NCBI GenBank assembly: GCA_028023455.1
Contig: JAQFVV010006454.1
Span: forward strand, 1,101,001-1,165,000
Source: Epiperipatus broadwayi
Lineage: Eukaryota > Onychophora > Udeonychophora > Euonychophora > Peripatidae
Direction of reading: 5' to 3'
DNA: 64,000 nt
Position 1 is the stretch's first letter. Each line of letters starts with the position of its first letter. Below, piece after piece: positions 55,191 to 64,000 of this stretch. The notes beneath the pieces are model-generated. The model saw nothing but the letters and a program-made list of their open reading frames with translations, was not told where the DNA came from and did no database searches. A program made the position numbers and the translations under genes.

Positions 55191-56089
55191 TTTTCTTTTT
55201 CAAACATTCACTTATAGTTTGAAATGTCTTGTTAAAAATAAAATAAACATTCCAAAAAAATATATAATCATTTAATTAACATGTATGTGAGCAAAATATA
55301 GATAATTAATTAAGGAATAAGTTGCTTCTCCTAAAACAAAACAGATAAGAAATATAAACATTTTTTTAATTATTTTTGGCTTAAGAATATGCATATCATT
55401 ATAATATATGTAATGACAAATAATATTTTAATAATAAATAAATATAATATCATTTTCAATTTTGTCTATTATTATTATTATTATTAATGACAAAGATTTT
55501 GACAAATATACTGAAAATGTCAAAAATAATTTTAGATATAATCTTTAACACTTTGGCAATTTTAATAAAAAGATAAACATCTTAAAATTAAGATATTGAA
55601 TTATTATGGTTTATTTTTAATGACACAGTTTAGCATTTTTAATTTTTAAACTGAATTTTTATTTTAAATATAAAATGAAATAATAGATAACAAAAAAAAA
55701 TTATTCTTTAAAAATACAAAAGTGAATCTGTTGCATATTATAAATTCTATGAGATAATTTAATTTAAAAGTCATTTTAATTATTATGAAATGCATTCATT
55801 TTTGTGAAGATTTTTCTGGGTCTAATATTTTTTCATTTTTATTCTTTAATTGTATTTTTTCATGAAAAAAAGCTTTTTCTCCAAGAAATATTTATATTTT
55901 TCACAAATTTTATTAAAAACATTAGTTTAAAAAATGAGAATAAACTGAAAAATAAAATATTAATTTTATGAAATAAACAAAACGTTGAATGAAAATAAAA
56001 AGAATAAATAATCAAAACAAAAGTCTTCATTTTAGCCTTCAGGATAAAAAAATATATTAATCATTCTCTCTTAAATTATGAAACTTTCT
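55191..56089. other. AT-rich spacer, nothing recognised
   Basis: No feature seen. Confidence 0.5.
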
Positions 56090-57725
56090 CAGTCTGGAAG
56101 ACAAGATGAGATGAGATGCACTTTGGCTTCTCCTTTTTCACAGTCAGGAAACTCTTAGCTATCATGTCCAGGGAAACCTGTTAGCCATTTTACCATTCCT
56201 TTCCATTCCCCACCCTAAGTTTTTTCCTATATTCTTCTCTATCCTGCTCCATCCCATTTCCACAACATATTCTTTGACAACTCCTTGCCTTTATATATGA
56301 ATCCCCCTTATCTTTTCTCAAACACAAGCATAAAATTCAAGAATCCACCTTCTATATAATCACTTTGTTTATATTTATTTTCCCACAACTTCATTATTTG
56401 TACCCTTTCTACTTGCAAGCATTTACATTCTATCAATAGATGCCTAATATTTTTTATGCCTTTCTTATACTACATGCAGACTAAATTTTCCACATTTTTC
56501 CATTTATGTATATATTTCCTTGTTGCTAAAGATCCTGTTTGAGCTTTAAATAGTAAGCTGCTTTCCTTGTTATTATCGTAAATTAATTGCACTCAAAATT
56601 CTATTTATTTCTGTATATATTTAAAGTCTTTTTACTCTCCGTACTAGTTCTCCATCTCTCCAACTCCCTATTCTTTATTAATGCATCTATTCTTCTATCC
56701 CTGTCCTTGCAACTATTACACTCAACAATTCTCTTAACATAATCGTCTGTCCTTTTGTATAAGTATATTAACATAAATTCTTTATCCAAATTTTCTGCAT
56801 ACTGTCATGCAATTTGTTGCTTGCCTTTTTCTCATAACCCAACTAAATACTATTTTGGCTATTTTCTTATTATCCATAAACTGCAATCTACTAAACATTT
56901 TCATTTTGCTTTTTGCATCTCTCATATAAAAACTTGTCCATCCCATTTCTCTTTGAATTGCCTCCTGGCCATTCACACATCTGCATCTAATGCATGTCTT
57001 CCTACTTCTATTTGTACTTTTTTCTAAATAATTTAACACTCTTTTACTTACACATAATGCATCACTATCATATTTTAACCCTGCTACTGCCACTCCCTTC
57101 CATACCATTCTAGCTACATAATATTTATTATATGAAAACACTGTTAATTTCTTTATCAGTCCCATTCTTTTCTTTGCTTTATTTATTAATTTTTTCTCCC
57201 ATTCATCCAAGCAATTTCTCTGATTACTTAAGACAATTCCCAAATAGTTATACATATTGACCATACTTAACTTTACATCCCCCAATAAAAATTCTTTGTC
57301 TTCTCTTTCCCCAGTATTAGTCATCATTACTTTTGATTTTTCCCATCTCGTTACTAACCCTTGCACATATTCTCAGTATTTCTTCCCATCTTTATATACA
57401 CAAAAAGACATCATTCACAAATAAAAGACCTAATAATGTATATACTCCTTTGCCACCTATTAATGGTATTTCTATCCCACTTCCTAGTCTTTCTATTACT
57501 CTCTCCATTTCTCTCAAATACAACAAAAACAAAATAGGCAGCATAGGGCATCCACTAAAGCTTCATAATTCCCAAATTTACTAAACTTACCCATAATCTA
57601 TTTTTATTTACTCTATCATGTGCCTTTCCTATATCTATAAAAGACATATATAACTGTCTATCTGTATTTCTACTCATACCTATAAGTTGTGTAACTAAAA
57701 ATAAACTATTGTACCGGTCAAACAC
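56090..57725 (-). pseudogene. second LINE type: RT palm to C-terminal zinc knuckle, broken
   Basis: In minus-strand order: LFLVTQLIGMSRNTDRQLYM, motif A FIDIGKAHDRVNKNRLW (catalytic Asp kept), then a deletion and frame change, GCPMLPILFLLYLREMER (motif B end), LLFVNDVFL in place of LLFADDxxL (motif C destroyed), then an open stretch (56782-57366) with KSKVMMT, MYNYLGIVLS, KAKKRMGLIKKLT, KYDSDALCVSKRVLNYLEKS and CRCVNGQEAIQREMGW. Further on come YVKRIVECNSCKDRDRRIDA and an ending IRHLLIECKCLQVER, a CX2C...HX4C-like knuckle with one Cys codon now a stop. The 3' end holds CATCTCATCTCATCTTGTC. It is a non-LTR element unlike the RTE; clade not assigned. Confidence 0.8.
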
Positions 57726-58087
57726 ATCCTACCTCCAACATGACCTAAGACCTTTGAAAAGACTTTGAGCCATCCTGAGCTAGTTTCAATTCAAGATCAG
57801 TTCGGATTCAAACCCATCCCAAGATCCCAGATCAAACCCCAAAGTATGACCTATAATGACCATACAATGATAATATTCACAATGAACTAGCTTAATGGAT
57901 ATTATTATTAATGAGACTCTTAACTGATTCTAAAATAATGCAGAATACAACTATTTACAGATATCTCTGAGTAAATCAACATATATATATATATATGATA
58001 ACAGATGGCGTTCTACCAAAAACACCATCAAGCGTAGTTTTCTGTTTACATAAATGTCAGAGCGAGCATTCACTATCTCTAACTTTA

Positions 58088-58145
58088 ATTCCACTTTCAG
58101 ATCATGATTTCAAGCTATTTGCTATCGTCAGTGAAAGACAGGAAT
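58088..58145 (-). ncRNA. hammerhead ribozyme, family G unit 1
   Basis: Outer stem ATTCC/GGAAT, internal loop, inner stem I CTTTCA/TGAAAG, core CTGACGA (plus 58125-58131; position 7 C), stem II with AGC/GCT, GAAA, palindromic stem III ATCATGAT, cleavage ATC. The base pair of stem II next to the core is U-U. Confidence 0.85.
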
Positions 58146-58495
58146 AAGAAACTAGATCTAAACACAAACTCTGAGCATTTATGAAACAGTTTCTATTCAG
58201 CTTGCAAGCGTGAATCTTTTAGACACATTAATGTCTTCAAACTTAGCATAGCAAGCCAGATAGCTACATGGGTCTGATCTCAGTTCAGCATCACCACATA
58301 GTAGAAGCCTCTGCAATATACATCATTGCAAGAAAGACCTCAAAGATACATTTATGAAAAACAAAAAAACACAAGTTAAAAAACTTGCTAACGCTTGTAT
58401 TTATGATAACAGATGGCGTTCTACCAAAAACACCGTCAAGCGTAGTTTTCTGTTTACATAAACATCAGAGCGAGCATTCACTATCTCTAACTTTA

Positions 58496-58553
58496 ATTCC
58501 ACTTTCAGATCATGATTTCAAGCTATTTGCTATCATCAGTGAAAGACAGGAAT
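58496..58553 (-). ncRNA. hammerhead ribozyme, family G unit 2 (canonical CTGATGA)
   Basis: As unit 1 but the core is exactly CTGATGA. Cleavage ATC lies just before TGAAAG. Confidence 0.87.
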
Positions 58554-58903
58554 AAGAAACTAGATCTAAACACAAACTCTGAGCATTTATGAAACAGTTT
58601 CTATTCAGCTTGCAAGCGTGAATCTTTTAGACACATTAATGTCTTCAAACTCAGCATAGCAAGCCAGATAGCTACATGGGTCTGATCTCAGTTCAGCATC
58701 ACCACATAGTAGAAGCCTCTGCAATATACATCATTGCAAGAAAGACCTCAAAGGTACATTTATGAAAAACAAAAAAACACAAGTTAAAAAACTTGCTAAC
58801 GCTTGTATTTATGATAACAGATGGCGTTCTACCAAAAACACCGTCAAGCATAGTTTTCTGTTTACATAAACATCAGAGTGAGCATTCACTATCTCTAACT
58901 TTA

Positions 58904-58944
58904 ATCATGATTTCAAGCTATTTTCTATTGTCAGTGAAAGACAG
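58904..58944 (-). ncRNA. broken hammerhead, family G unit 3
   Basis: A 12-base deletion has removed the 3' strand of stem I (no CTTTCAG on the plus strand), and the core reads CTGACAA. Inactive. Confidence 0.7.
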
Positions 58945-59029
58945 GAACGTGTCTAAAAGATTCACGCTTGCAAGCTGAATAGAAACTGTTTCATAAATGC
59001 TCAGAGTTTGTGTTTAGATCTAGTTTCTT

Positions 59030-59087
59030 ATTCCTGTCTTTCACTGACGATAGCAAATAGCTTGAAATCATGATCTGAAAGTGGAAT
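59030..59087 (+). ncRNA. hammerhead ribozyme, family G unit 4
   Basis: CTGACGA 59044-59050; cleavage predicted after C 59075; stem I CTTTCA/TGAAAG and outer ATTCC/GGAAT intact. Confidence 0.85.
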
Positions 59088-59437
59088 TAAAGTTAGAGAT
59101 AGTGAATGCTCACTCTGATGTTTATGTAAACAGAAAACTACGCTTGACGGTGTTTTTGGTAGAACGCCATCTGTTATCATAAATACAAGCGTTAGCAAGT
59201 TTTTTAACTTGTGTTTTTTTGTTTTTCATAAATGTACCTTTGAGGTCTTTCTTGCAATGATGTATATTGCAGAGGCTTCTACTATGTGGTGATGCTGAAC
59301 TGAGATCAGACCCATGTAGCTATCTGGCTTGCTATGCTGAGTTTGAAGACATTAATGTGTCTAAAAGATTCACGCTTGCAAGCTGAATAGAAACTGTTTC
59401 ATAAATGCTCAGAGTTTGTGTTTAGATCTAGTTTCTT

Positions 59438-59495
59438 ATTCCTGTCTTTCACTGACGATAGCAAATAGCTTGAAATCATGATCTGAAAGTGGAAT
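59438..59495 (+). ncRNA. hammerhead ribozyme, family G unit 5
   Basis: CTGACGA 59452-59458; cleavage predicted after C 59483. Exactly 408 bases after unit 4, so a plus-strand transcript could release a 408-nt monomer from 59076 to 59483. Confidence 0.87.
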
Positions 59496-59634
59496 TAAAG
59501 TTAGAGATAGTGAATGCTCGCTCTGATGTTTATGTAAACAGAAAACTACGCTTGATGGTGTTTTTGGTAGAACGCCATCTGTTATCATAAATACAAGCGT
59601 TAGCAAGTTTTTTAACTTGTGTTTTTTTGTTTTT

Positions 59635-59890
59635 CATATATATATATTTAGGTTGCCAAAAGAACAGTAAACATTATTTCTTAATCTAATTAATAAATAA
59701 TCATGGGTCAGACACTAAGTATAATATATAATATTTAATATAAGCAATGATTATATAAATAATAATGATGATTTTCATAAATTATCTCTAGTCTTAAAAT
59801 ATAAAATTACAATATACAAAGCTGATGGCAGTTTTCTTTATATGCCAGTAATTAATGCATAAGTACTTAAGGTGTGTGTGTATATATATA

Positions 59891-59922
<32 letters not shown>

Positions 59923-60248
59923 GTCTAATCTATGCTCCAACGAAACAGATATGTGTGATTAAAATACATATAGCATATTTGCCAAATGAGTTATGTAGGT
60001 TATCTATCAATTTGGCACTTATCTAGAAAGAAACTACACTTCTAATTTATTAAAAAAACAAAGAAGGTGAGATTTATCTTCCCCTCCTCTATAAATCAGT
60101 TTATGGAAAGCATGGAAAAATTCAAAAATATAATTTCAATTTAACCTCTAGAAAAGTACGATTATTTAGAATTTCATAGATATGTAAAATAATTTGATTT
60201 TAAAATGAATCAATTAGTCACGAATTACAAAGCAAAAAAAAAAAAAAT
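59635..60248. other. AT-rich spacer with TA microsatellite
   Basis: TA runs at about 59880-59921 and an A-run at 60234-60246. No gene. Confidence 0.6.
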
Positions 60249-60506
60249 GTGGGCCATTATTTGAATTCACCGATGAAAACAGTACTAGCACGATATGAGC
60301 ATTGGAATGAAGATGAAGTGAATGGTTTTGTCATCAATTTGAGAAGACCACTGGCTACTTGTTTCAACAAGTACATTTGCCATGTGAATAGTTGTGGAAC
60401 ACAGGGGAAAGCCAGGCAGGAACTTGGGTGGTGTTCCAAACAAGAGATGAATGAAAGAGAAAATAACATTTGTTTTATATTTCAATCAATGAAAATAATA
60501 TCATAG
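60249..60506 (+). CDS. unrecognised 85-codon reading frame
   Basis: Open frame starting MGHYLNSPMKTVLARYEHWN with balanced composition and several Cys and Trp residues, in a patch less AT-rich than its flanks and preceded by an A-run. I recognise no domain. The opposite strand is also open here, which weakens the case. It may be a relic of a mobile element or chance. Confidence 0.15.
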   Translation: MGHYLNSPMKTVLARYEHWNEDEVNGFVINLRRPLATCFNKYICHVNSCGTQGKARQELGWCSKQEMNERENNICFIFQSMKIIS

Positions 60507-62242
60507 GAACAGCAAAACCTAAGAAATCAAAACTATAGCTTGTGCCAGAAATGTTAGGAAGAGAAATAATATAATTGGACATAATATTAAATTTAAAACC
60601 CAAATTATATAATATAAATCCTTGACGTGACGACTAAGATTAAAATCAAACTTATGCCTATACCCAATTACATAGTAGTACCCCTTATATCATGCTCTCC
60701 CCAAACACAAATGCTGAAAGACTAGGCTTAACTCAGAAGATATATTTTTTCTCCTTTACAAAATCTTGTCAAACCATTAATGAAATTATATTAACACTTG
60801 CGAATAATTTTTTTTAGAAATTAAATGAACCTAGTCAGGAGTATAGTGGATATAAATTAAGCTAATGAAATTTATATCAGCTCTTGGGAAAATTATATCA
60901 AATAATTAAATAAATCTTTTAACCCTATAATTAGTAGAAATATTATTAATTTAGTTCTCGTAGATAAGAAGTAGGCTATAAAACTTTATACGCAACTATT
61001 TTCTTAAAATAAGTTTAAATGAAACCATTATCAAGTTGAAAGCCTTATTGCATTTCATATCGCAAGTAAATGACATTAATAATCATTAACAAATACAAGT
61101 AAACGTTAAGAAAAATAAATTGCCATAAGAGGAGAAAGAAAATTATTAATTTAGGACTAGAGATATAATAATATAAAGAATTAATGTGTAACAATTTAAA
61201 CATAATTAAATGAATAAACAAGATTTAAGGCAGTAGTTACTTTTAATGTAATTAGTGAGATACTTCATGAATAGATTGGAAAGTCGCAGTTTAATCAAAA
61301 TTAAAATTTACTAGTTTTTCATGACTTGCTTGTTGATTCAGGAACACAGAGTCCAGTTAGATTTAAAAGGAGATGTAGGTGCGCACTTAACTCAAATAAA
61401 ATTCATTTTATAGATTAGTTTCATTATGGATTTTAGGCAGCTTACAGTTTGGTAATGGAGAGTTCTATTTTAGCAGAAACATTCGAAGATTTATTGGGGA
61501 ACTTTGAGATCCAGCAATCAGATTCCCAAAGTTAACTATGTACCATACTGCGAATACGGTTAAGGTTCAATATTAAAATGGACATAATTTCCGGTGGCAA
61601 CTCTTCTTAAAACTGAAAGTAATGGCTCCTTCTAGGTAATCTCCCAGGGTATTTATCTCCTTTTTTGTGATTTTCCTGCCCATTCTGATTTTTATGCCTT
61701 ACAGTTAAAGCTTTTATCTTGTTACCAAAAGGAATTTCTCTAATTGAAATATGATCCATTGCTTTGATAAGACTTTCAAGTCCATTATTTTGAATTCATT
61801 TTCTACTTAGAAAATGAATTCGCAAAATCTATACAAATGATTTTAAATTAGAATCACCCTTAGACATTGACTTGTCATCTTAAAATAATTAATAAAGGAT
61901 TCCCCATTGTCTTTGGAAAAGGACGATTTAAAACCTATCGAAGGAATATGACTTTTGTAAAAGTTTGGACAAAATTGCAAAATATAAAATAAATATTCCA
62001 ATTTAATGAAATTTTATACTAACGTATATTTAACCATTTATAAGTAATATACATGTAATCAATTGGTAATATTAATAGAGTTAAATATAACACAATTAGT
62101 TTTAATAAATATTTAAATAACAAAGCAGTTTTAACTGAAGTCAGGCGTATAAGGAAAATGGTATAAAATCTCATTACAGAATTTGGAAGGATTCACGATT
62201 AGTAACAGAGTTTAAACTAGGTAAAGAGGTGTAACATAATAA
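60507..62242. other. mixed spacer, weak protease-like motif
   Basis: Plus-strand LLVDSGTQSP (about 61328-61357) resembles the retroelement aspartic protease motif LVDTGAxxS, but stops lie close on both sides. The area 61320-61680 is less AT-rich than average. Nothing firm. Confidence 0.3.
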
Positions 62243-62300
62243 AGCTGGGATCGAACTTAGATCCAACTGCTTCACTATATCCTGTACACTAAACAAGGCC
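62243..62300 (-). other. tRNA-like relic, probably a SINE head
   Basis: On the minus strand TAGTGTACAGGA resembles a Pol III A box and AGTTCGATCCC, about 30 bases further, is a good B box. The interval is too short for an intact tRNA and the arms do not pair well, so a tRNA-derived SINE remnant is the best reading. Confidence 0.35.
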
Positions 62301-62799
62301 TCTATTGTAAGATTAATTACAATGTATAAATTATTCTTATACAAGCTTTGTTATAAGTATTGAAAATGTTTATAAAGAGAATTTCATTAAAGCTATTATT
62401 TGAACATTGAGTTATCTTTATTTTGAATATGTACATAGTTAAAATTTTATTTCTAGTTAACAATGTGTTGATATTAAGATATTTATTTTTTATTAAGATG
62501 GTATTTTAATATTATACGTGTTTTTAATTTTTTTTATAATTAATATCTGAACACACAACAATTATGTTATTCTATGTGTGATATGGCAATAAATTAAATA
62601 ATTATTATTACTATTATTATTTTTATCAAAGATATTGTTGACATATTCATACTATTATTATTATTGCTATTAATATTATTTTTATTATGTTAATATTCAC
62701 ATTCGAATTTATATTATTGATACTTTAAAATTTATCTCTATTAAATTTTATCAATATTGATTGTTTTTTTATTTAGATTATAAAAATTTAAAAATATTC

Positions 62800-62831
<32 letters not shown>

Positions 62832-63050
62832 GATTAGAGCCATTTTTTTTTTTTTAATGTATACTGTACTTTTCTTTTGTCTGTGTGCGTATGTGTTGTA
62901 CAACAAAATATAAAATTTGATGCAATTCTATAATTTAATTAAAATTATAAATTTGAACATAAATAAAATTTATTTGAATCAAAATTTAATTACTGTTTTT
63001 GTTATTCTTATGACGCAATTATAGAAAATTAGCTTGGGATATATATATAA
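62301..63050. other. AT-rich spacer with T14A18 palindrome
   Basis: T-run 62800-62813 is followed directly by A-run 62814-62831. No gene. Confidence 0.6.
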
Positions 63051-63363
63051 CATCATCATCAACCATTATCAATCCACTGCAGGATGAAGGCCTCTCCAAG
63101 TTCAATCCATCTTTTCCTATCTTTAGCTTCTCTTCTCCACATCACCCCTGCACACTTTCTTAATTCATCCATCCATCTCACATGTGGTCTCTTTCTGGGT
63201 CTTTTACAATCTCTTGGAATCCAGTTTAAAATTTCAATTGTCCATCTCTTATCAGCTCTTCTAGCAATATGTTCATCCCAACTCCACTTCAGTCTTTTAA
63301 TTTTTTCAATGAGGTCAGTAACCAACCTGTTTGTTCTCTTACTCATACAAATCGAAAATGCAG

Positions 63364-63366
<3 letters not shown>
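63051..63366 (-). pseudogene. 5'-truncated RTE copy with tiny 5' inversion
   Basis: Minus-strand frame with DLIEKIKRLKWSWDEHIARR, then WTIEILNWIPRDCKRPRKRP, ending FILQWIDNG, closely matches the C-terminus of the element at 1286 and shares its 3' tail. At the 5' break, ATCGAAAATGCA of the parent (about 3976-3987) appears in inverted orientation (plus 63354-63365) right next to the truncated end, as expected from twin priming. TA runs lie on both sides. Only one change of frame relative to the parent is evident, near the break. Confidence 0.88.

Positions 63367-63373
<7 letters not shown>

Positions 63374-63401
<28 letters not shown>
63374..63401. repeat. TA microsatellite
   Basis: About 14 TA units next to the 5' break of the RTE copy. 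Confidence 0.95.
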
Positions 63402-63405
<4 letters not shown>

Positions 63406-64000
63406 ACCAGTCCATACTCCCTGCGGAATTCTTTTCCTAATCTTGCACTGAGCATGAAGTGACCAAGATTCAACAGGTAAAGAAATGGATATCAATCTAG
63501 CCGATTGTCTGTACTCATGTATATTGGTACTTCCAGCTAAATTGATAGAAAGAGTGGATTGACAGGACTCTTCCAGTTAAAAACACCCTTTAGTTGATAT
63601 CTTATTTGAATGCCCAAATATTTAGAACAATGGCAAGTACACACCTTTGAAAAATCTATTTACAAAATAGACTTTTGCGTGCCACTTCTAGAAAAGAATC
63701 AAAAAAATGAATTTTTCACCCTCCTAGAAGGATGTGCAATACCATATGTTCAGCGGAGCATAAGAATAAGATTTAACACCCTGGTAGAGTGATATCCCTT
63801 TGTGGCTAGCTCAGTCACTCTACAATCTAGGGTCTTCAAATGGGTAAGTTAAATGATTATTACTGGTACGTGGTTGATAAGGAAAGAATACATTTTGATC
63901 AATATAAATAATAATATGAAAATGAAACAAGTTTAATATTATGATTAAATATTTATTTAATCCCAAATACCCATCACCGTTTCATACTAATGATGATATA
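63402..64000. other. unassigned, possibly a decayed transposable element
   Basis: 63410-63860 is less AT-rich. One plus frame reads KHPLVDILFECPNI, which recalls the HLLFECPN knuckle at the C-terminus of many LINEs, but stops surround it. Another frame (63610-63792) is open for 60 codons without a motif. The last 150 bases show nothing. Confidence 0.3.

Larger units (their letters stand above)
57997..59634. repeat. family G ribozyme array, 408-bp units, head-to-head
   Basis: GATAACAGATGGCGTTCTAC starts units at 57997, 58405 and 58813 (period exactly 408). The third unit is cut near 58948 and the sequence continues as the complement, with unit ends at 59178 and 59586 (again 408). The ribozyme sense is minus in the first three units and plus in the last two. 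Units are almost identical, so this is the youngest array here. Each also has GGTCTGATCTCAGTTCAG, GACACATTAATGTC (a palindrome) and AAACACAAGTTAAAAAACTT modules. TA runs flank both ends. No coding frame. Confidence 0.95.

Noticed and set aside
57726-57860. Minus-strand CTGATCTTGAATTGAAACTAG and a GGGTTTGAATCC B-box-like sequence
   Set aside because: No stem II of normal size and the core is wrong; the B box has no A box. Possibly a very old ribozyme repeat, but unsupported.
57997-59634. Regular repeats that might suggest CRISPR or a protein-coding tandem gene
   Set aside because: 408-bp near-identical units without spacers, stop codons in all frames, animal context.
61320-61370. LVDSGTQSP resembling a retroelement aspartic protease
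   Set aside because: Stops flank it closely and no integrase or RT is nearby; a nine-residue match is not enough.
63084-63451. Plus-strand frames over the RTE fragment at the right end
   Set aside because: They are antisense shadows of the minus-strand RTE C-terminus.

Overview
This is AT-rich intergenic DNA from an animal nucleus, probably an invertebrate with a large, repeat-rich genome. The evidence is long TA, ATT and GATA microsatellites, RTE-type and other LINE remnants, Penelope-like (PLE) remnants with GIY-YIG C-termini, cut-and-paste MITE-like elements, and no bacterial or viral gene organisation. I lean to a mollusc or another lophotrochozoan or cnidarian, but the species cannot be fixed from this sequence. 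No intact cellular gene is visible. The only candidate is one possible short exon on the minus strand at 45115-45324.

Layout. 1-345: edge-truncated LINE reverse transcriptase (minus). 1115-4294: nearly complete RTE-type retrotransposon, one reading frame broken by three stops. 4400-13100: AT-rich DNA with microsatellites. 13211-14046: 360-bp tandem repeat. 14280-19660: dense cluster of ribozyme-bearing repeats and two inverted PLE pairs. 23470-24895, 29729-30692, 32275-33210 and 33747-34278: more ribozyme-bearing repeats. 35006-38000: small foldback and hAT-like elements. 45955-49087: old RTE fragments next to two inverted piggyBac-like elements sharing one TTAA. 53101-53474: a GATA array. 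54033-55190: hAT-like MITE. 56090-57725: second LINE type (minus). 57997-59634: very young 408-bp ribozyme array in head-to-head arrangement. 63051-63366: 3' fragment of the RTE family (minus).

The main signal is a set of about twenty type I hammerhead ribozyme motifs. Each has CUGANGA, a stem II hairpin, GAAA, a very short stem III, a cleavage triplet and a closing stem I, or a decayed version of these. They belong to several families of roughly 400-bp repeats. The helix sequences differ between families while the pairing is kept. Families share other modules too: a CCCATGTAGCTAT-like box, a small palindrome of the form AGACAT..ATGTCT, and an AGATGGCG..TACCAAA box. This matches retrozymes, non-autonomous elements thought to move as circular RNA with help from Penelope-like machinery. 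PLE C-terminal remnants lie among them, so a helper and its parasites may both be represented, though only as relics for the helper.
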